A stretch of 64,000 nt of DNA from Alcanivorax sp. (GTDB taxonomy: Bacteria > Pseudomonadota > Gammaproteobacteria > Pseudomonadales > Alcanivoracaceae), in NCBI RefSeq assembly GCF_002733835.1, contig NZ_NVWY01000009.1, positions 27,779 through 91,778 of the forward strand. The letters are read 5' to 3'. Positions 17,383-27,527 of the stretch are shown here, in pieces. Every line of letters begins with the position of its first letter. The first letter of the stretch is position 1. The translations under genes were made by a program, and so were the position numbers. Below the pieces are notes generated by a model, which saw only the letters and a program-made list of their open reading frames with translations, had not been told where the DNA came from and made no database searches.

Positions 17383-18858
17383 TTATTCCGGGGTATCGAT
17401 ACCCAGAGATGACCACATCTCGTCCACCCGGGCTTTCACCGCCGGGTCCATGGCGATGGCGCGGCCCCACTCGCGGGTGGTTTCACCGGCCCACTTGCTG
17501 GTGGCATCCATGCCCATCTTGGAGCCCAGCCCGGCCACTGGAGAAGCGAAGTCCAGATAGTCGATGGGGGTGTTTTCGATCATCACGGTATCGCGGGCCG
17601 GGTCCATGCGGGTGGTCATGGCCCAGATCACGTCTTTCCAGTCGCGGGCGTTGACGTCGTCATCGCAGACAATCACGAACTTGGTGTACATGAACTGGCG
17701 CAGGAAGGACCACACCCCCATCATTACCCGCTTGGCGTGGCCCGGGTACTGCTTCTTCATGGTCACCACCGCCATGCGGTAGGAGCAGCCTTCCGGGGGC
17801 AGGTAGAAATCCACAATTTCCGGGAACTGTTTTTTCAGGATCGGCACGAAGATTTCGTTCATGGCCACGCCCAGCACTGCCGGCTCATCCGGTGGCCGGC
17901 CGGTGTAGGTGCTGTGATAGATCGGGTCGCGGCGGTGGGTGATGCGTTCCACCGTGAACACCGGGAAACGTTCCACTTCGTTGTAATACCCGGTGTGGTC
18001 GCCGAAGGGGCCTTCGTCTGCCATGTCGTCCGGGTAGAGGTAGCCCTCTAAAACAAATTCGGCGCTGGCGGGCACTTGCAGGTCATTGCCGATACATTTT
18101 ACCAGCTCGGTCTTGGAGCCCCGCAGCAAACCGGCAAAGGCATATTCGCTGAGGGTATCGGGAACCGGGGTCACCGCGCCGAGAATGGTGGCAGGATCGG
18201 CGCCCAACGCCACGCTCACCGGGAATGGCTCGCCGGGATGCTGTTGCTGCCATTCCTGAAAATCCAGCGCGCCGCCCCGGTGGCTAAGCCAGCGCATGAT
18301 CAGCTTGTTGCGGCCAATCAGCTGTTGGCGGTAGATGCCCAGGTTCTGGCGTTCCTTGTTGGGGCCGCGGGTGATCACCAGCGGCCAGGTCACCAGGGGG
18401 CCGGCATCATCGGGCCAGCAGGTCTGGATGGGCAGCTTGTACAGGTCTACTTCATCGCCTTCCAGCACCTTTTCCTGGCAGGGGCCGGAGTTGGACACCT
18501 TGGGGCTCATGCTCAGGACCTTGCGGAATACCGGCAGTTTTTCCCAGGCATCGCGAAAGCCCTTGGGCGGCTCCGGTTCCTTGAGGAAGGCCAGCAGTTC
18601 GCCCAGCTCACGCAACTCCGCCACTGAGTCGCGGCCCATGCCCAGCGCGACTCGGCGCTCGGTGCCGAACAGGTTGCCCAGCACCGGGGTGCCAAAGCCC
18701 ACCGGGTTTTCAAACAGCAGGGCGGGCCCGCCGGCGCGCAGGGTGCGGTCGCAGATTTCGGTCATTTCCAGATTCGGGTCCACCGGAACGGTGATGCGCT
18801 TGAGTTCGCCAAGTTGTTCCAGCTGGCTGATGAAGTCTCGAAGATCGCGGTATTTCAT
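17383..18858 (-). CDS. ubiD: UbiD, 4-hydroxy-3-polyprenylbenzoate decarboxylase
   Basis: A 491-residue protein, the usual length of UbiD. It removes the carboxyl group of 4-hydroxy-3-polyprenylbenzoate in ubiquinone synthesis using the prenyl-FMN cofactor made by UbiX. Visible family motifs include [10 protein letters not shown] at the start, [23 protein letters not shown] and [20 protein letters not shown]. The ATG at 18858 has AAGGAAC upstream; an upstream in-frame extension to 18939 is rejected. No other ubi gene is adjacent. Confidence 0.95.
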   Translation of the reverse strand: MKYRDLRDFISQLEQLGELKRITVPVDPNLEMTEICDRTLRAGGPALLFENPVGFGTPVLGNLFGTERRVALGMGRDSVAELRELGELLAFLKEPEPPKGFRDAWEKLPVFRKVLSMSPKVSNSGPCQEKVLEGDEVDLYKLPIQTCWPDDAGPLVTWPLVITRGPNKERQNLGIYRQQLIGRNKLIMRWLSHRGGALDFQEWQQQHPGEPFPVSVALGADPATILGAVTPVPDTLSEYAFAGLLRGSKTELVKCIGNDLQVPASAEFVLEGYLYPDDMADEGPFGDHTGYYNEVERFPVFTVERITHRRDPIYHSTYTGRPPDEPAVLGVAMNEIFVPILKKQFPEIVDFYLPPEGCSYRMAVVTMKKQYPGHAKRVMMGVWSFLRQFMYTKFVIVCDDDVNARDWKDVIWAMTTRMDPARDTVMIENTPIDYLDFASPVAGLGSKMGMDATSKWAGETTREWGRAIAMDPAVKARVDEMWSSLGIDTPE

Positions 18859-19031
18859 GACGTTCCTTGTTGATCCGGTAACCGAACGGGGTGTGCGGCG
18901 AGTATAGCAGGCTGGCGGGGCGCTACGAGTGACGCTCAATGGGCCAGGATAAGGCTGAAAATCGGGTCTGCTGAACGTGAGCCGTGTGGAGCGTGAACAT
19001 TCTCTCCCGGTGATTGAAGCGAAAAGCGGGT

Positions 19032-19988
19032 TCAGGCGCGGGACCAGGGAAAGGTCTGGACGTCGTCAATGCGGCCATGGCTTTGCTGTGCCATCAGTAG
19101 CCGCTCTACGCCCATGGCTACGCCGCTGCAGGCGGGCAGGCCGGCGTCCATGGCGTCGAGCAAGAAAGGATCCGCGGCCATGGGGTTCAATCCATGCCTG
19201 GTACGCAGGATATTGTCCTGCTCGAAGCGTTGGCGTTGTTCGTCCGGGTCGGTGAGTTCCTGATAGCCGTTGGCCAGTTCCAGGCTGCGGTAATAAATCT
19301 CGAATCGGCGGGCGAGCAAGGCGCCGTCTTTGTCTTTATGGGTTTGCGCCAGTGCGGCGGCCCAGCCGGGGAAGTCAGTGACCACAGAGAGCTGTTCGGC
19401 GGGCAGGGCAGCTTCCACTTTGGTGACCATCAGGTAGTCCACGGCGGCGGTTTTGCTCAGCCCTGGCGGTGCGCCATGGTATTGCGCGCAGGCCACCAGT
19501 TCCGCGTCACTGGCGGTGAGCGGATCAAGCCGGGTGACCTGCAGGAACAGTTCGCGAAAGGAGTAAGTCTGCGAGGGCGTGTCGCAAAAGAGTTTGGCAA
19601 ACAGCGCCAGGCATTCGTCCACCAGATCCTTGAGCGAAAAGCCCGGCCGATACCATTCCAGCATGGTGAACTCCGGGTTGTGTCGCCCGCCGGCCTCACC
19701 ATCCCGGAACGCCTTGCAGATCTGGTAGATCGGCCCGCTGCCGGCGGCCAGCAGTCGTTTCATGTGGTATTCGGGGGAGCTCTGCAGGTAGCCGTAACCC
19801 GCCACCGGGATGCACTGGATGTGCAGGTCGCTGACGCCGTGGCGGGCCAGTTGCGGGGTGTCCACTTCCAGCACGTTGCGGGCATCAAAAAAGGCGCGCA
19901 CTGTGCGTAGCAGCTCAGCGCGCGCTTTCATGGCCTCCAGAGAGGCGGTGGGCTGCCAGTCATGCATTGGGGTATGCTCGTCAGGCAT
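19032..19988 (-). CDS. epmA: EpmA, elongation factor P--(R)-beta-lysine ligase
   Basis: A 318-residue class II lysyl-tRNA-synthetase paralogue lacking the anticodon-binding domain. It attaches (R)-beta-lysine to EF-P. Motif 2 is visible as [20 protein letters not shown] and motif 3 near the end as [10 protein letters not shown]. The start could be ATG 19988 or ATG 19967, which would begin MHDWQP and aligns better with the recalled E. coli protein; neither has a strong ribosome-binding site. The gene lies 14 bases downstream of efp on the same strand, so substrate and modifying enzyme are coexpressed. Confidence 0.93.
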   Translation of the reverse strand: MPDEHTPMHDWQPTASLEAMKARAELLRTVRAFFDARNVLEVDTPQLARHGVSDLHIQCIPVAGYGYLQSSPEYHMKRLLAAGSGPIYQICKAFRDGEAGGRHNPEFTMLEWYRPGFSLKDLVDECLALFAKLFCDTPSQTYSFRELFLQVTRLDPLTASDAELVACAQYHGAPPGLSKTAAVDYLMVTKVEAALPAEQLSVVTDFPGWAAALAQTHKDKDGALLARRFEIYYRSLELANGYQELTDPDEQRQRFEQDNILRTRHGLNPMAADPFLLDAMDAGLPACSGVAMGVERLLMAQQSHGRIDDVQTFPWSRA

Positions 19989-20002
19989 CTGGCGTCAGGC
20001 GT

Positions 20003-20572
20003 CTAGCTTTTAATCCGACCCACGTAATCGCCGGTCCGGGTGTCCACTTTGACGATTTCACCGGTCTGCACGAACAGCGGAACGCGCACGACTGCACCGG
20101 TGCTCAGGGTGGCGGGTTTGCCACCGGTGCCAGCGGTGTCGCCTTTCAGGCCCGGGTCGGTTTCGGTGATTTCCAGCTCCACGAAATTGGGCGGGCTCAC
20201 GGACAGTGGCTCACCGTTGTAGAGGGTCACCTCGCAGATGTCTTCTTCCTTGAGCCATTGCTTGGCGTCGGCCACAGCCGCTTCGTCGGCTTGCTTCTGC
20301 TCGAAGGAAGTCTGGTCCATGAAGTGCCAGAATTCACCGTCGTTGAAGATGTACTGCATGGGGACGTCCATCACGTCGGCGCCTTCCAGGGAGTCGCCGG
20401 ACTTGAAGGTGCGCTCCCAGACCTTGCCGTTACGCAGGTTGCGCAGCTTCACGCGGTTGAATGCCTGGCCTTTGCCCGGCTTGACGAATTCGTTTTCGAT
20501 GATGGAGCAGGGGTCGCCATCGAGCATGACTTTCAAGCCAGACTTGAATTCACTGGTAGAATAGTTGGCCAT
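20003..20572 (-). CDS. efp: Elongation factor P
   Basis: A 189-residue translation factor that relieves ribosome stalling at polyproline. The three-domain length is standard. The modification site is Lys34 in the loop [13 protein letters not shown], the lysine that receives beta-lysine in organisms with EpmA/EpmB. The start at 20572 lies only 24 bases from the divergent epmB start at 20597, so the two promoters must overlap each other or the coding regions. epmA follows directly downstream. Confidence 0.97.
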   Translation of the reverse strand: MANYSTSEFKSGLKVMLDGDPCSIIENEFVKPGKGQAFNRVKLRNLRNGKVWERTFKSGDSLEGADVMDVPMQYIFNDGEFWHFMDQTSFEQKQADEAAVADAKQWLKEEDICEVTLYNGEPLSVSPPNFVELEITETDPGLKGDTAGTGGKPATLSTGAVVRVPLFVQTGEIVKVDTRTGDYVGRIKS

Positions 20573-20596
20573 AAATAATGTTCCAAAGGTTGATGT

Positions 20597-21625
20597 ATGG
20601 CATTGGAAAGGCTGGCAATGATAACGCAGGAAGCGGCCGGTTGGGAGTTGCCGGACTGGCAGCGCCAGCAGGCCGACCTGATTACCGACCCGGCGGAGCT
20701 GTTTGCGCAGCTGGGACTGGCCCCGCAGGATCTGCCCGCCAGCCTGGCGGCGGCAGGCGATTTTCCCTTGCGGGTGCCGCGTCGCTACGTGGACCTGATC
20801 GAGCGGGGCAACCCGAATGACCCGCTGTTGCGGCAAGTGCTCAGCGCGCCTGAGGAGCGCCAGCTCCAGCAGGGATACAGTGCTGACCCGCTGGAGGAAG
20901 CCGAGCACACGGCGGTGCCGGGCCTGTTGCATAAGTACCATGGGCGGGCACTGCTGGTAGTCACCGGGGCGTGCGCGGTGCATTGCCGTTACTGCTTTCG
21001 GCGGCACTTTCCTTACCAGACACATCTAAGCGGCAAGCGCTGGGAGCAGGCACTGGAATGGCTGGCGGCGCGGCCGGATATTAATGAGGTGATTCTCAGT
21101 GGCGGCGATCCGCTGACCCTGAACAATCGGCGCCTTGAGCAACTGCTGGAAGCCCTGGCAGGCATCCCCCACCTGCGCCGGTTACGCATCCATAGCCGGA
21201 CTCCGGTGGTGATTCCCGAGCGGCTGGACGCGGGCTTGAGAGCATTGCTGACCGATGACCGCTGGCAAACCGTGCTGGTGCTGCATGCCAACCACCCGCG
21301 TGAAATCAGCCCGGCCCTGGCGGCGCGTTGCCGCGATTGGCGTGGTGCGGGTATCACCCTGTTGAACCAGAGTGTGCTGCTGGCCGGGGTGAATGACAGG
21401 GGGGAAACGCTGGCGGATTTATCCGATGCCCTTTTTACTGCGGGAGTGTTGCCTTATTACCTGCATCAGCTGGATGCAGTGCAGGGAGCAGCCCATTTTG
21501 CCGTGCCCGATGCCATTGCCCGGGAGCTGCATGCGGACTTGCGTGCGCGCCTGCCCGGCTTTCTGGTGCCAAGGCTGACTCGGGAAGAGCCGGGAGAGCC
21601 CGCTAAAACGGTGCTGGCCGGTTAA
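20597..21625 (+). CDS. epmB: EpmB, lysine 2,3-aminomutase for EF-P
   Basis: A 342-residue radical-SAM enzyme converting L-lysine to (R)-beta-lysine, the donor for EpmA. The iron-sulfur cluster motif CxxxCxxC is at Cys126, Cys130 and Cys133 ([15 protein letters not shown]), and SGGDPL follows. Length fits EpmB, which is shorter than catabolic lysine aminomutases. AAAGG lies seven bases before ATG 20597. Divergent from efp. Confidence 0.95.
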   Translation: MALERLAMITQEAAGWELPDWQRQQADLITDPAELFAQLGLAPQDLPASLAAAGDFPLRVPRRYVDLIERGNPNDPLLRQVLSAPEERQLQQGYSADPLEEAEHTAVPGLLHKYHGRALLVVTGACAVHCRYCFRRHFPYQTHLSGKRWEQALEWLAARPDINEVILSGGDPLTLNNRRLEQLLEALAGIPHLRRLRIHSRTPVVIPERLDAGLRALLTDDRWQTVLVLHANHPREISPALAARCRDWRGAGITLLNQSVLLAGVNDRGETLADLSDALFTAGVLPYYLHQLDAVQGAAHFAVPDAIARELHADLRARLPGFLVPRLTREEPGEPAKTVLAG

Positions 21626-21781
21626 GAGGCGCGGTCCGCAAGCCCTTTCTGAGGAATGTGGCACAGCGTTTACAGAATTGTAGCGGTATCGTAAAGTCGT
21701 GTGACACAGGACGCATAAATAACAAGAACTAATACCAAATAACTAGGTAGCCTGGATGCCGCCAAGATAAGGATTATCTTC

Positions 21782-23542
21782 ATGGAGCAACCAGCCCAGA
21801 CAGTGCGATTGAAACTGCCCGAGCAGGATTTGCCGCACCTGACACTTGGCGCTGATCAGCCGAAGAAGCTGGAGCAGTGGGTGGAGTCTCTTCCGATCAT
21901 GAATATGGGAGAAACGGCTCGACAGCTGTACCAGTTTATTCAAGAGCTTAATCGGCTGCAGATTGATTCCAAACTCCGCTTTCAGTTACTGGAAGTCGTG
22001 CGCCCGTCTATTCTTCATGTCAGCGATTCGCTGCAAAAACACTATCTGAATCAGTCCCTGGTGCTGCCCGAGAAGGCTCGCCGCGTGGCCAGTCTCGCCC
22101 AGGCCCTGCAGGGGCATCTGGCGAACGGGTACAAGCTGGTGGCGGTGCGTGGCATTCGCAAGGTCAAGGACAAGGCTGTTCGGCGAGCGGTGACTACCGC
22201 TATCCATCGGGCGGTGACGGCCCTGGGCGATACACTGCTGCGCTGTTATCAACTCTATTTCCCCAGCCCCCGTCATTTGTGGCTGGAGCTGCACCAGCTG
22301 TTCCTGCTGGCTGAACTCCACGGGATCAGCGCGACTCCGGTGGTGGATGGTGAAGTCGAAAGCAGTATCCAGTCCGCCTACGCCCGTTGCCTGTTGCTGG
22401 CCACGGCGAAACCCAATCAGTTGCGTCAGCAGGAGCTGGCGGGCATCTACAAGGCGGCGTTTGCCTGGGCGCCGCTGATCGAGATCAGCACAGCCAGTGA
22501 TGATGACGACCTGTTTGTCTTTGACCTGCAGGCCGACCGGCCGCCGATTTACCGTACCCATGCCTCCCAGGCATCGCAAAGCTGGCGTTACATTGATTCC
22601 ACCCGTCTGGTGGAGGCCATAACCGCCTGGCTGAGAGCTCCCGGTGACAGCGAACTGGTTGTGCCCAAGAGTCTCAATGAGGGTCTGCTTACCCACCTGC
22701 AGCAGGTCTGGGGTGCGCTGACCGAGCGGGCGTTCAAGCGCATGCCGGAAAGCGGCGAAATTGAGTTGTGCTTTGGTCTGGTGGGGGTGCACTACTTCCT
22801 GTCCGGCAAGGTGGCTTTTGAAACCATGGTGGAGCGCGGCAGCCTTTCCGTGCTGAGTGCCGAAGAAGAGCACAACCCTTTCCTGGCGAACATTCAGAAG
22901 AGCAACAAGCAGAAACAGCAGAACGCAGACCCCTGGGCAACGGCCTATCAATCGGATTATGTCGGCGAGACCATTGAAATGGGTGCGCCGGGCAGTCAGC
23001 GCTCGGAAGGCACTCTGCCAGTGAGTTATCACTGCCAGAAAGTGAACGCGAGCCCGGGGGGCTATTGCCTGTCGTGGCAGGGAAATACGCCAAGCCTGAT
23101 GCGCACCGGTGAATTGCTGGCCCTGCGCGATCACCCCAATAGCCAGTGGTCCCTGGCCGTGGTGCGCTGGGTGACGCAGTTGCCGAACCATGGTGCCCGT
23201 TTTGGTGTGGAGTTACTGGCGCCAGGCGGACGTCCGGTGGCGGCACGGGCCCTGCGCAAGCAGGGGCTCGACAGTGATTTCATGCGCGGTGTGGTGTTGC
23301 CCGAGCTGGCTGCTGTGGGGCAGCCCGCTACCCTGTTGTTGCCCACGGTGGGCTTCAATGAAGGCGTCAAGGTGGAGCTGGTGGAAGCCGGCGAGCCGCG
23401 CCGGGTGCAATTGCTGCGCCGTACCCAGGGTGCGTCCGGGTTCAGCCAGTATCCCTTTCGGGATATGGCGACGCCGGCACCGACTCAATCCCCGGAAGGC
23501 GGGGATGATGATGCGCTGGATTCGATCTGGTCCAGCCTGTAG
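21782..23542 (+). CDS. Uncharacterised protein upstream of fimX, possible PilZ-like C-terminus
   Basis: A 586-residue protein whose order relative to fimX and serB matches a hypothetical gene preceding fimX in Pseudomonas, as I recall it. The N-terminal two thirds look helical, with many Leu/Gln-rich stretches and a repeated Leu-rich region around 55-190. The C-terminal region (about 430-540) has RTGELLALRD, WSLAVVRWVTQLPN and RFGVELLAPGGRPVAAR, which resemble the beta-barrel of PilZ-like domains that bind cyclic di-GMP. I do not see a clear RxxxR..DxSxxG motif, so binding is uncertain. AAGGA precedes the start by about ten bases. Association with type IV pili or c-di-GMP signalling is inference from location. 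Confidence 0.7.
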   Translation: MEQPAQTVRLKLPEQDLPHLTLGADQPKKLEQWVESLPIMNMGETARQLYQFIQELNRLQIDSKLRFQLLEVVRPSILHVSDSLQKHYLNQSLVLPEKARRVASLAQALQGHLANGYKLVAVRGIRKVKDKAVRRAVTTAIHRAVTALGDTLLRCYQLYFPSPRHLWLELHQLFLLAELHGISATPVVDGEVESSIQSAYARCLLLATAKPNQLRQQELAGIYKAAFAWAPLIEISTASDDDDLFVFDLQADRPPIYRTHASQASQSWRYIDSTRLVEAITAWLRAPGDSELVVPKSLNEGLLTHLQQVWGALTERAFKRMPESGEIELCFGLVGVHYFLSGKVAFETMVERGSLSVLSAEEEHNPFLANIQKSNKQKQQNADPWATAYQSDYVGETIEMGAPGSQRSEGTLPVSYHCQKVNASPGGYCLSWQGNTPSLMRTGELLALRDHPNSQWSLAVVRWVTQLPNHGARFGVELLAPGGRPVAARALRKQGLDSDFMRGVVLPELAAVGQPATLLLPTVGFNEGVKVELVEAGEPRRVQLLRRTQGASGFSQYPFRDMATPAPTQSPEGGDDDALDSIWSSL

Positions 23543-23799
23543 AAGTTGATGACGAACTAGGAAAAATGTCATTTGCGATTCGTCGTTCACAGGCTGCCGA
23601 TTAGCCGCCTGTTAGAATAACAAAAAGTATCGTTGCGGCGAGGACGCCGCGAAACGTATGTGTCTCCATTTTGCCGTAACTTTTCATTAGGGGGCCTGGC
23701 CGTCGCGTAATGGCTGCAGGCCGGTGTTTTCGGCACATTCCCTTTGATGGTTGCCAAGACAGGGTAGTCAGGCACAATGGTGGGCCGTAAGAAAAGTGC

Positions 23800-25887
23800 A
23801 TGAGTCATCGCCCCATGAGTTACGCCCTCGATAATTTACGTCTTCTGATCGCCCATGATTCCCAGGATGAGGCTGAGCAGCTGATGAACGCCCTGCGTAA
23901 TGCCGGTCGTGCGACCCGGGCGCAGCTGGCGCTGGGTGAGGATGACCTGTTACGGGCCTTGAAAGGTGGCGCGTGGGAATTGATGCTGTGCCGCCCGACC
24001 TTCGGCGACAGCAGTTTTGAAAGCGTCATGGCGCACCTTAATCGCCTGGGCAAGGCGATCCCGGTGATTCTTCTCGAAGACAATTTCACCCCCGATACCA
24101 TCAAGGCCGGCATGTCACTGGGGGCCCGTGGTGTGGTGCCCAACGATGATCGCGAGCTGCTGTCGTTGATGGTGGACCGGGTCATCGAGTTCCTGCGTCT
24201 TCGCAAGGAGCTGCAGCACTCCGAAATTGTGCGCCACGATGCGGAGAAGCGTCTGTCTTTGCTGATGGACCAGAGCCGTGATGCGATTGCCTATGTGCTT
24301 GATGGCATGCACATCCACGCGAATGACAATTACGTGGAAATGTTCGGTTATGAAAGCGCTGACGACCTGGCCGGGGTGCCGATCATGGATATGGTGTCGG
24401 CCTCGGACCATGCCAAGTTGAAGCAGCTGTTGCGCAGCCGTGCCCAGGACGAAAGCCAGACCCACGAGCTGGAATGCAAGGGCGTTAATACCGAGGGTAG
24501 CGAGTTCGATGCCACTTTCACCTTTTCGGCCAGCACTTACGATGGCGAAGCCTGCACCCAGATCGTGATTCGCGCCGCTGGCGTGAATGAGAGTGAGATG
24601 GAAGAGCGGCTTCAGGAAATGAGCCAGAAAGATCAGGTCACAGGACTGTTCAGCCGCAGCTGGTTTATGGATCGGGTGGATGAAAGTGTGGCCCAGGCCG
24701 CCAACGAAGGGCGCCTGTCCACCGTGCTCTATCTGCGTCTGGATGACTTTGAGCACCATCAGTCGGGTCTGGGAATTGATGGCGCGGATGAGATTCTGAA
24801 AAGCGTGGCCGAATGGCTGCGTGCCGAGGTGGGCGAGGCTCATCTGGCCAAGGTAGATGGCGAGGATTTTGCCGTTCTGCAACCGGTGGCCGATATGGAT
24901 GAGGCCGCAGAACTGGCAGAGAGATTGCGTGCCGGCATTGAAACCCTGATGCCGGAAGTGGCCGCCAAGACCGTGCATATCACCGCCAGTGTGGGGGTGT
25001 CGTTTGTGCGCGAAGACGCCCGCAGCAGCCAGGACACGCTGACCACGGCGCTAAAATGTTGTAATCAGGCGCAACGGGAAAATGCCGGTAAGGGCAATGC
25101 CATCAAAGTGCACGATCCCATGGATGATGTGGCCGCCGGGTCTTCCGAGGCGGTGGCCATGCAGGTGCGTCAGGCCTTGGAGCAGGGCGCTTTCAACCTG
25201 CGTTACCAGCCGCTGATGAGCCTGGAAGACGAAACGGACCATGCCTTTGAGGTGTTCGTGAACCTGCCGCAGAAGCAGGGGGAGGCCATGGAGGCAAAAG
25301 AGTTTATGACGGTGGCAGCGGATCAGGGCCTGGTGGGCAAGATTGACCGCTGGGTGGTCCTCAATGCCATGCGCGCTGCGGCTGCCTTCAGCGAACCGGT
25401 CAGTCTGGTGCTGAACCTGAATGGCGCCTCCCTGGCGGATGCGTCGCTGGCTGACTGGCTCGGCAAGGCCATGCGTGCGGCCAAGATGGACGGGGCACGG
25501 GTCACGTTCCAGTTCAGTGAAGGCGACGCGGCCACGTACCTGAAGCAGGCTGGTGCCTTTGCCGAGAAAGTGAAAGCGCTGGGGTGTGGTATTTCCATCA
25601 GCCGTTTCGGCGGTGGGCTGGATCCGTTCAAGTTGTTCCAGCATATCCCGGCCACCATGGTGAAATTCGAAGGCTCTTTCACCCAGGAGCTGTCCAAGGC
25701 CGAAGGCCGCGAGCGCCTCACGTCGATCATCAAGCAGGTGAAAGAAGGCAACCGCAAGACGGTAGTGGGCTTTGTGGAGTCGGCCGCACAGATGCAGGCA
25801 TTATGGACACTGGGAGGCGTGGATTATTTGCAGGGCTATTACCTGCAGGCGCCGATGGACAAGCTGGAAATCCCGGACGCAGCTTAA
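23800..25887 (+). CDS. fimX: FimX-like degenerate GGDEF/EAL c-di-GMP protein
   Basis: A 695-residue regulator of the FimX type, which controls type IV pilus assembly. Order of domains: REC-like without a phosphorylatable Asp (MLCRP at 62-66), PAS (about 150-260), GGDEF-like (about 275-435) and EAL-like (about 455-690). The GGDEF signature is replaced by VDGEDF (352-357) and the EAL motif by EVF (484-486), so neither synthesis nor hydrolysis of c-di-GMP is expected and a receptor role is likely. An alternative ATG at 23815 lacks a good ribosome-binding site. The next gene, convergent, is serB, as in Pseudomonas. Confidence 0.88.
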   Translation: MSHRPMSYALDNLRLLIAHDSQDEAEQLMNALRNAGRATRAQLALGEDDLLRALKGGAWELMLCRPTFGDSSFESVMAHLNRLGKAIPVILLEDNFTPDTIKAGMSLGARGVVPNDDRELLSLMVDRVIEFLRLRKELQHSEIVRHDAEKRLSLLMDQSRDAIAYVLDGMHIHANDNYVEMFGYESADDLAGVPIMDMVSASDHAKLKQLLRSRAQDESQTHELECKGVNTEGSEFDATFTFSASTYDGEACTQIVIRAAGVNESEMEERLQEMSQKDQVTGLFSRSWFMDRVDESVAQAANEGRLSTVLYLRLDDFEHHQSGLGIDGADEILKSVAEWLRAEVGEAHLAKVDGEDFAVLQPVADMDEAAELAERLRAGIETLMPEVAAKTVHITASVGVSFVREDARSSQDTLTTALKCCNQAQRENAGKGNAIKVHDPMDDVAAGSSEAVAMQVRQALEQGAFNLRYQPLMSLEDETDHAFEVFVNLPQKQGEAMEAKEFMTVAADQGLVGKIDRWVVLNAMRAAAAFSEPVSLVLNLNGASLADASLADWLGKAMRAAKMDGARVTFQFSEGDAATYLKQAGAFAEKVKALGCGISISRFGGGLDPFKLFQHIPATMVKFEGSFTQELSKAEGRERLTSIIKQVKEGNRKTVVGFVESAAQMQALWTLGGVDYLQGYYLQAPMDKLEIPDAA

Positions 25888-25947
25888 GAGTCATTAATAG
25901 TTAATAATGAATAATTAATAGTTGCGCGAAGCAACTCTTTGCCGCCT

Positions 25948-25997
25948 GAAACGCAAGAGGCCGCGCCCAAAGGTTTGGGCGCGGCCTCTTGCGTTTC
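25948..25997. terminator. Bidirectional terminator-like hairpin, second copy of the intergenic module
   Basis: An inverted repeat with 24-nt arms (25948-25971 and 25974-25997) shares its core ACGCAAGAGGCCGCGCCC with the hairpin at 7384-7426. The left flank contains TAGTTAATAATGAATAA and AATTAATAGTTGCGCGA; the right flank contains CTATCAACTGTCAATTA, both echoing the first copy. It separates convergent fimX and serB. Confidence 0.75.
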
Positions 25998-26048
25998 AAT
26001 GAACTGCCAGCCTCGTCCGTGACGCTGTCAACTGTCCACTATCAACTG

Positions 26049-27284
26049 TCAATTACTCTTCAGCAGCTCCGCCTGATCCTTGTCCCGCACACCGATGAGA
26101 TAAAGAATGCCGTCCAGCCCCAGGGTAGAGATGGCTTGTTCCGCATTCTGTTTGACCAGCGGTTTGGCGCGGAAGGCGATACCCAGGCCGGCTTCACCGA
26201 GCATGGGCAGGTCGTTGGCGCCGTCACCTACGGCGATGACCTGTTCCAGGCTGATGCCTTCCTGGGTCGCAATGTCTTTCAGCAGGTCGGCTTTGCGCTG
26301 GCCGTTGACGATCTGGCCGACAACCCGGCCAGTGACCTGGCCATTCTCGATTTCCAGTTCGTTGGCATGGACATAATCAATGCCCAGCAGCTGCTGTAAC
26401 CATTGCCCAAACCAGGTGAACCCCCCGGAAAGAATGGCGGTGCGATAGCCCAGCGCACGCAGGGTCGAGATCAACCGTTCGGCGCCTTCGGTGAGTTGGA
26501 TGCGCTCGCGCACCCGCTCCAGGGCGCCTTCGTCCAGGCCTTTCAGTAGCGCCACACGAGCCTTGAAGCTTTCGTTGAAATCCAGCTCGCCACGCATGGC
26601 CTGCTCGGTAATGTCTGCCACCTGTTCGCCGACACCGGCTTCAGTGGCCAGCTCGTCGATAACTTCGGAACGGATCAGGGTGGAGTCCATATCGAACACC
26701 ACCAGGCGACGGTTGCGTCGATAGGCGCTATCGCGCTGGAACGCGATGTCCAGATTGCGTTCGTTGGCGATATTCAGGAAGGCGGCACGCATGGCCTCGC
26801 CGTCTTGGGGCTCGCCGCGCACGGAAATTTCGATACAGGCGCGGCTGTCCTGATTGAGCGCCTCGCCTTCCAGATGTACGCGCCCGGACAGCCGGGCAAT
26901 GCTGTCGATGTTGAGTCCGTTGTCAGCCACGGTGGTGGTCACATCGGCCAGCTGCTCGGCGGTGATCTTGCGCGCCAGCAGGGTAATGATGTGGCGGTCC
27001 TTGCCCTGGCCGGCTACCCACTCTTCGTAGCGGTCTTCGTCGATGGGCCGGAAGCGCACATTGATGTTCAGCTTGTGTGCTTCGAACAGCAGGTCTTTGA
27101 GTACCGATGAGGATTCCGCATCCGGCGGGGTTTCTACCAGTATGCCCAGTGACAGGGTGTCGTGGATAACGGCCTGGCCGATATCCAGAACATTGAGCCG
27201 GTAACGGGCAAGAATGCCCGTGAAGGCGGCGGTCAGGCCGGGCCGGTCATTACCAGATACCTGGATCAGAATGATCTCGCGCAC
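26049..27284 (-). CDS. serB: SerB, phosphoserine phosphatase
   Basis: A 411-residue enzyme catalysing the last step of serine synthesis. Two ACT-type regulatory domains occupy about residues 1-175, followed by the HAD phosphatase domain. The nucleophile Asp198 and acid Asp200 are in FDMDSTL; SGGFTWF (motif II) and GDGANDLPML (motif IV) are present. The length, with two ACT domains, matches the Pseudomonas-type long SerB rather than the roughly 320-residue E. coli form. It is divergent from smp. Confidence 0.96.
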   Translation of the reverse strand: MREIILIQVSGNDRPGLTAAFTGILARYRLNVLDIGQAVIHDTLSLGILVETPPDAESSSVLKDLLFEAHKLNINVRFRPIDEDRYEEWVAGQGKDRHIITLLARKITAEQLADVTTTVADNGLNIDSIARLSGRVHLEGEALNQDSRACIEISVRGEPQDGEAMRAAFLNIANERNLDIAFQRDSAYRRNRRLVVFDMDSTLIRSEVIDELATEAGVGEQVADITEQAMRGELDFNESFKARVALLKGLDEGALERVRERIQLTEGAERLISTLRALGYRTAILSGGFTWFGQWLQQLLGIDYVHANELEIENGQVTGRVVGQIVNGQRKADLLKDIATQEGISLEQVIAVGDGANDLPMLGEAGLGIAFRAKPLVKQNAEQAISTLGLDGILYLIGVRDKDQAELLKSN

Positions 27285-27527
27285 GCGTGGGCTCCCAGTT
27301 GCAGAAGATAAAAAGTGCCAGAAGGTAAAAAAGCGTTAGATCGTCGGCGCTATCTTTGCCCCGAAACGGCGTAAGAGTAGCAGAAATGGTGGCTTGAGAG
27401 GCAGGTTCTTGTGCCTGGCCAGGTTCCCCAACGACAGGCGACTACGCCAATTGGGTCAAGTCCTGCCTGGCCGGGCGCGGTATACTGCGCCGCAGTCTCA
27501 ACGGTCAAGAATACGGAAAGCAAAGTT

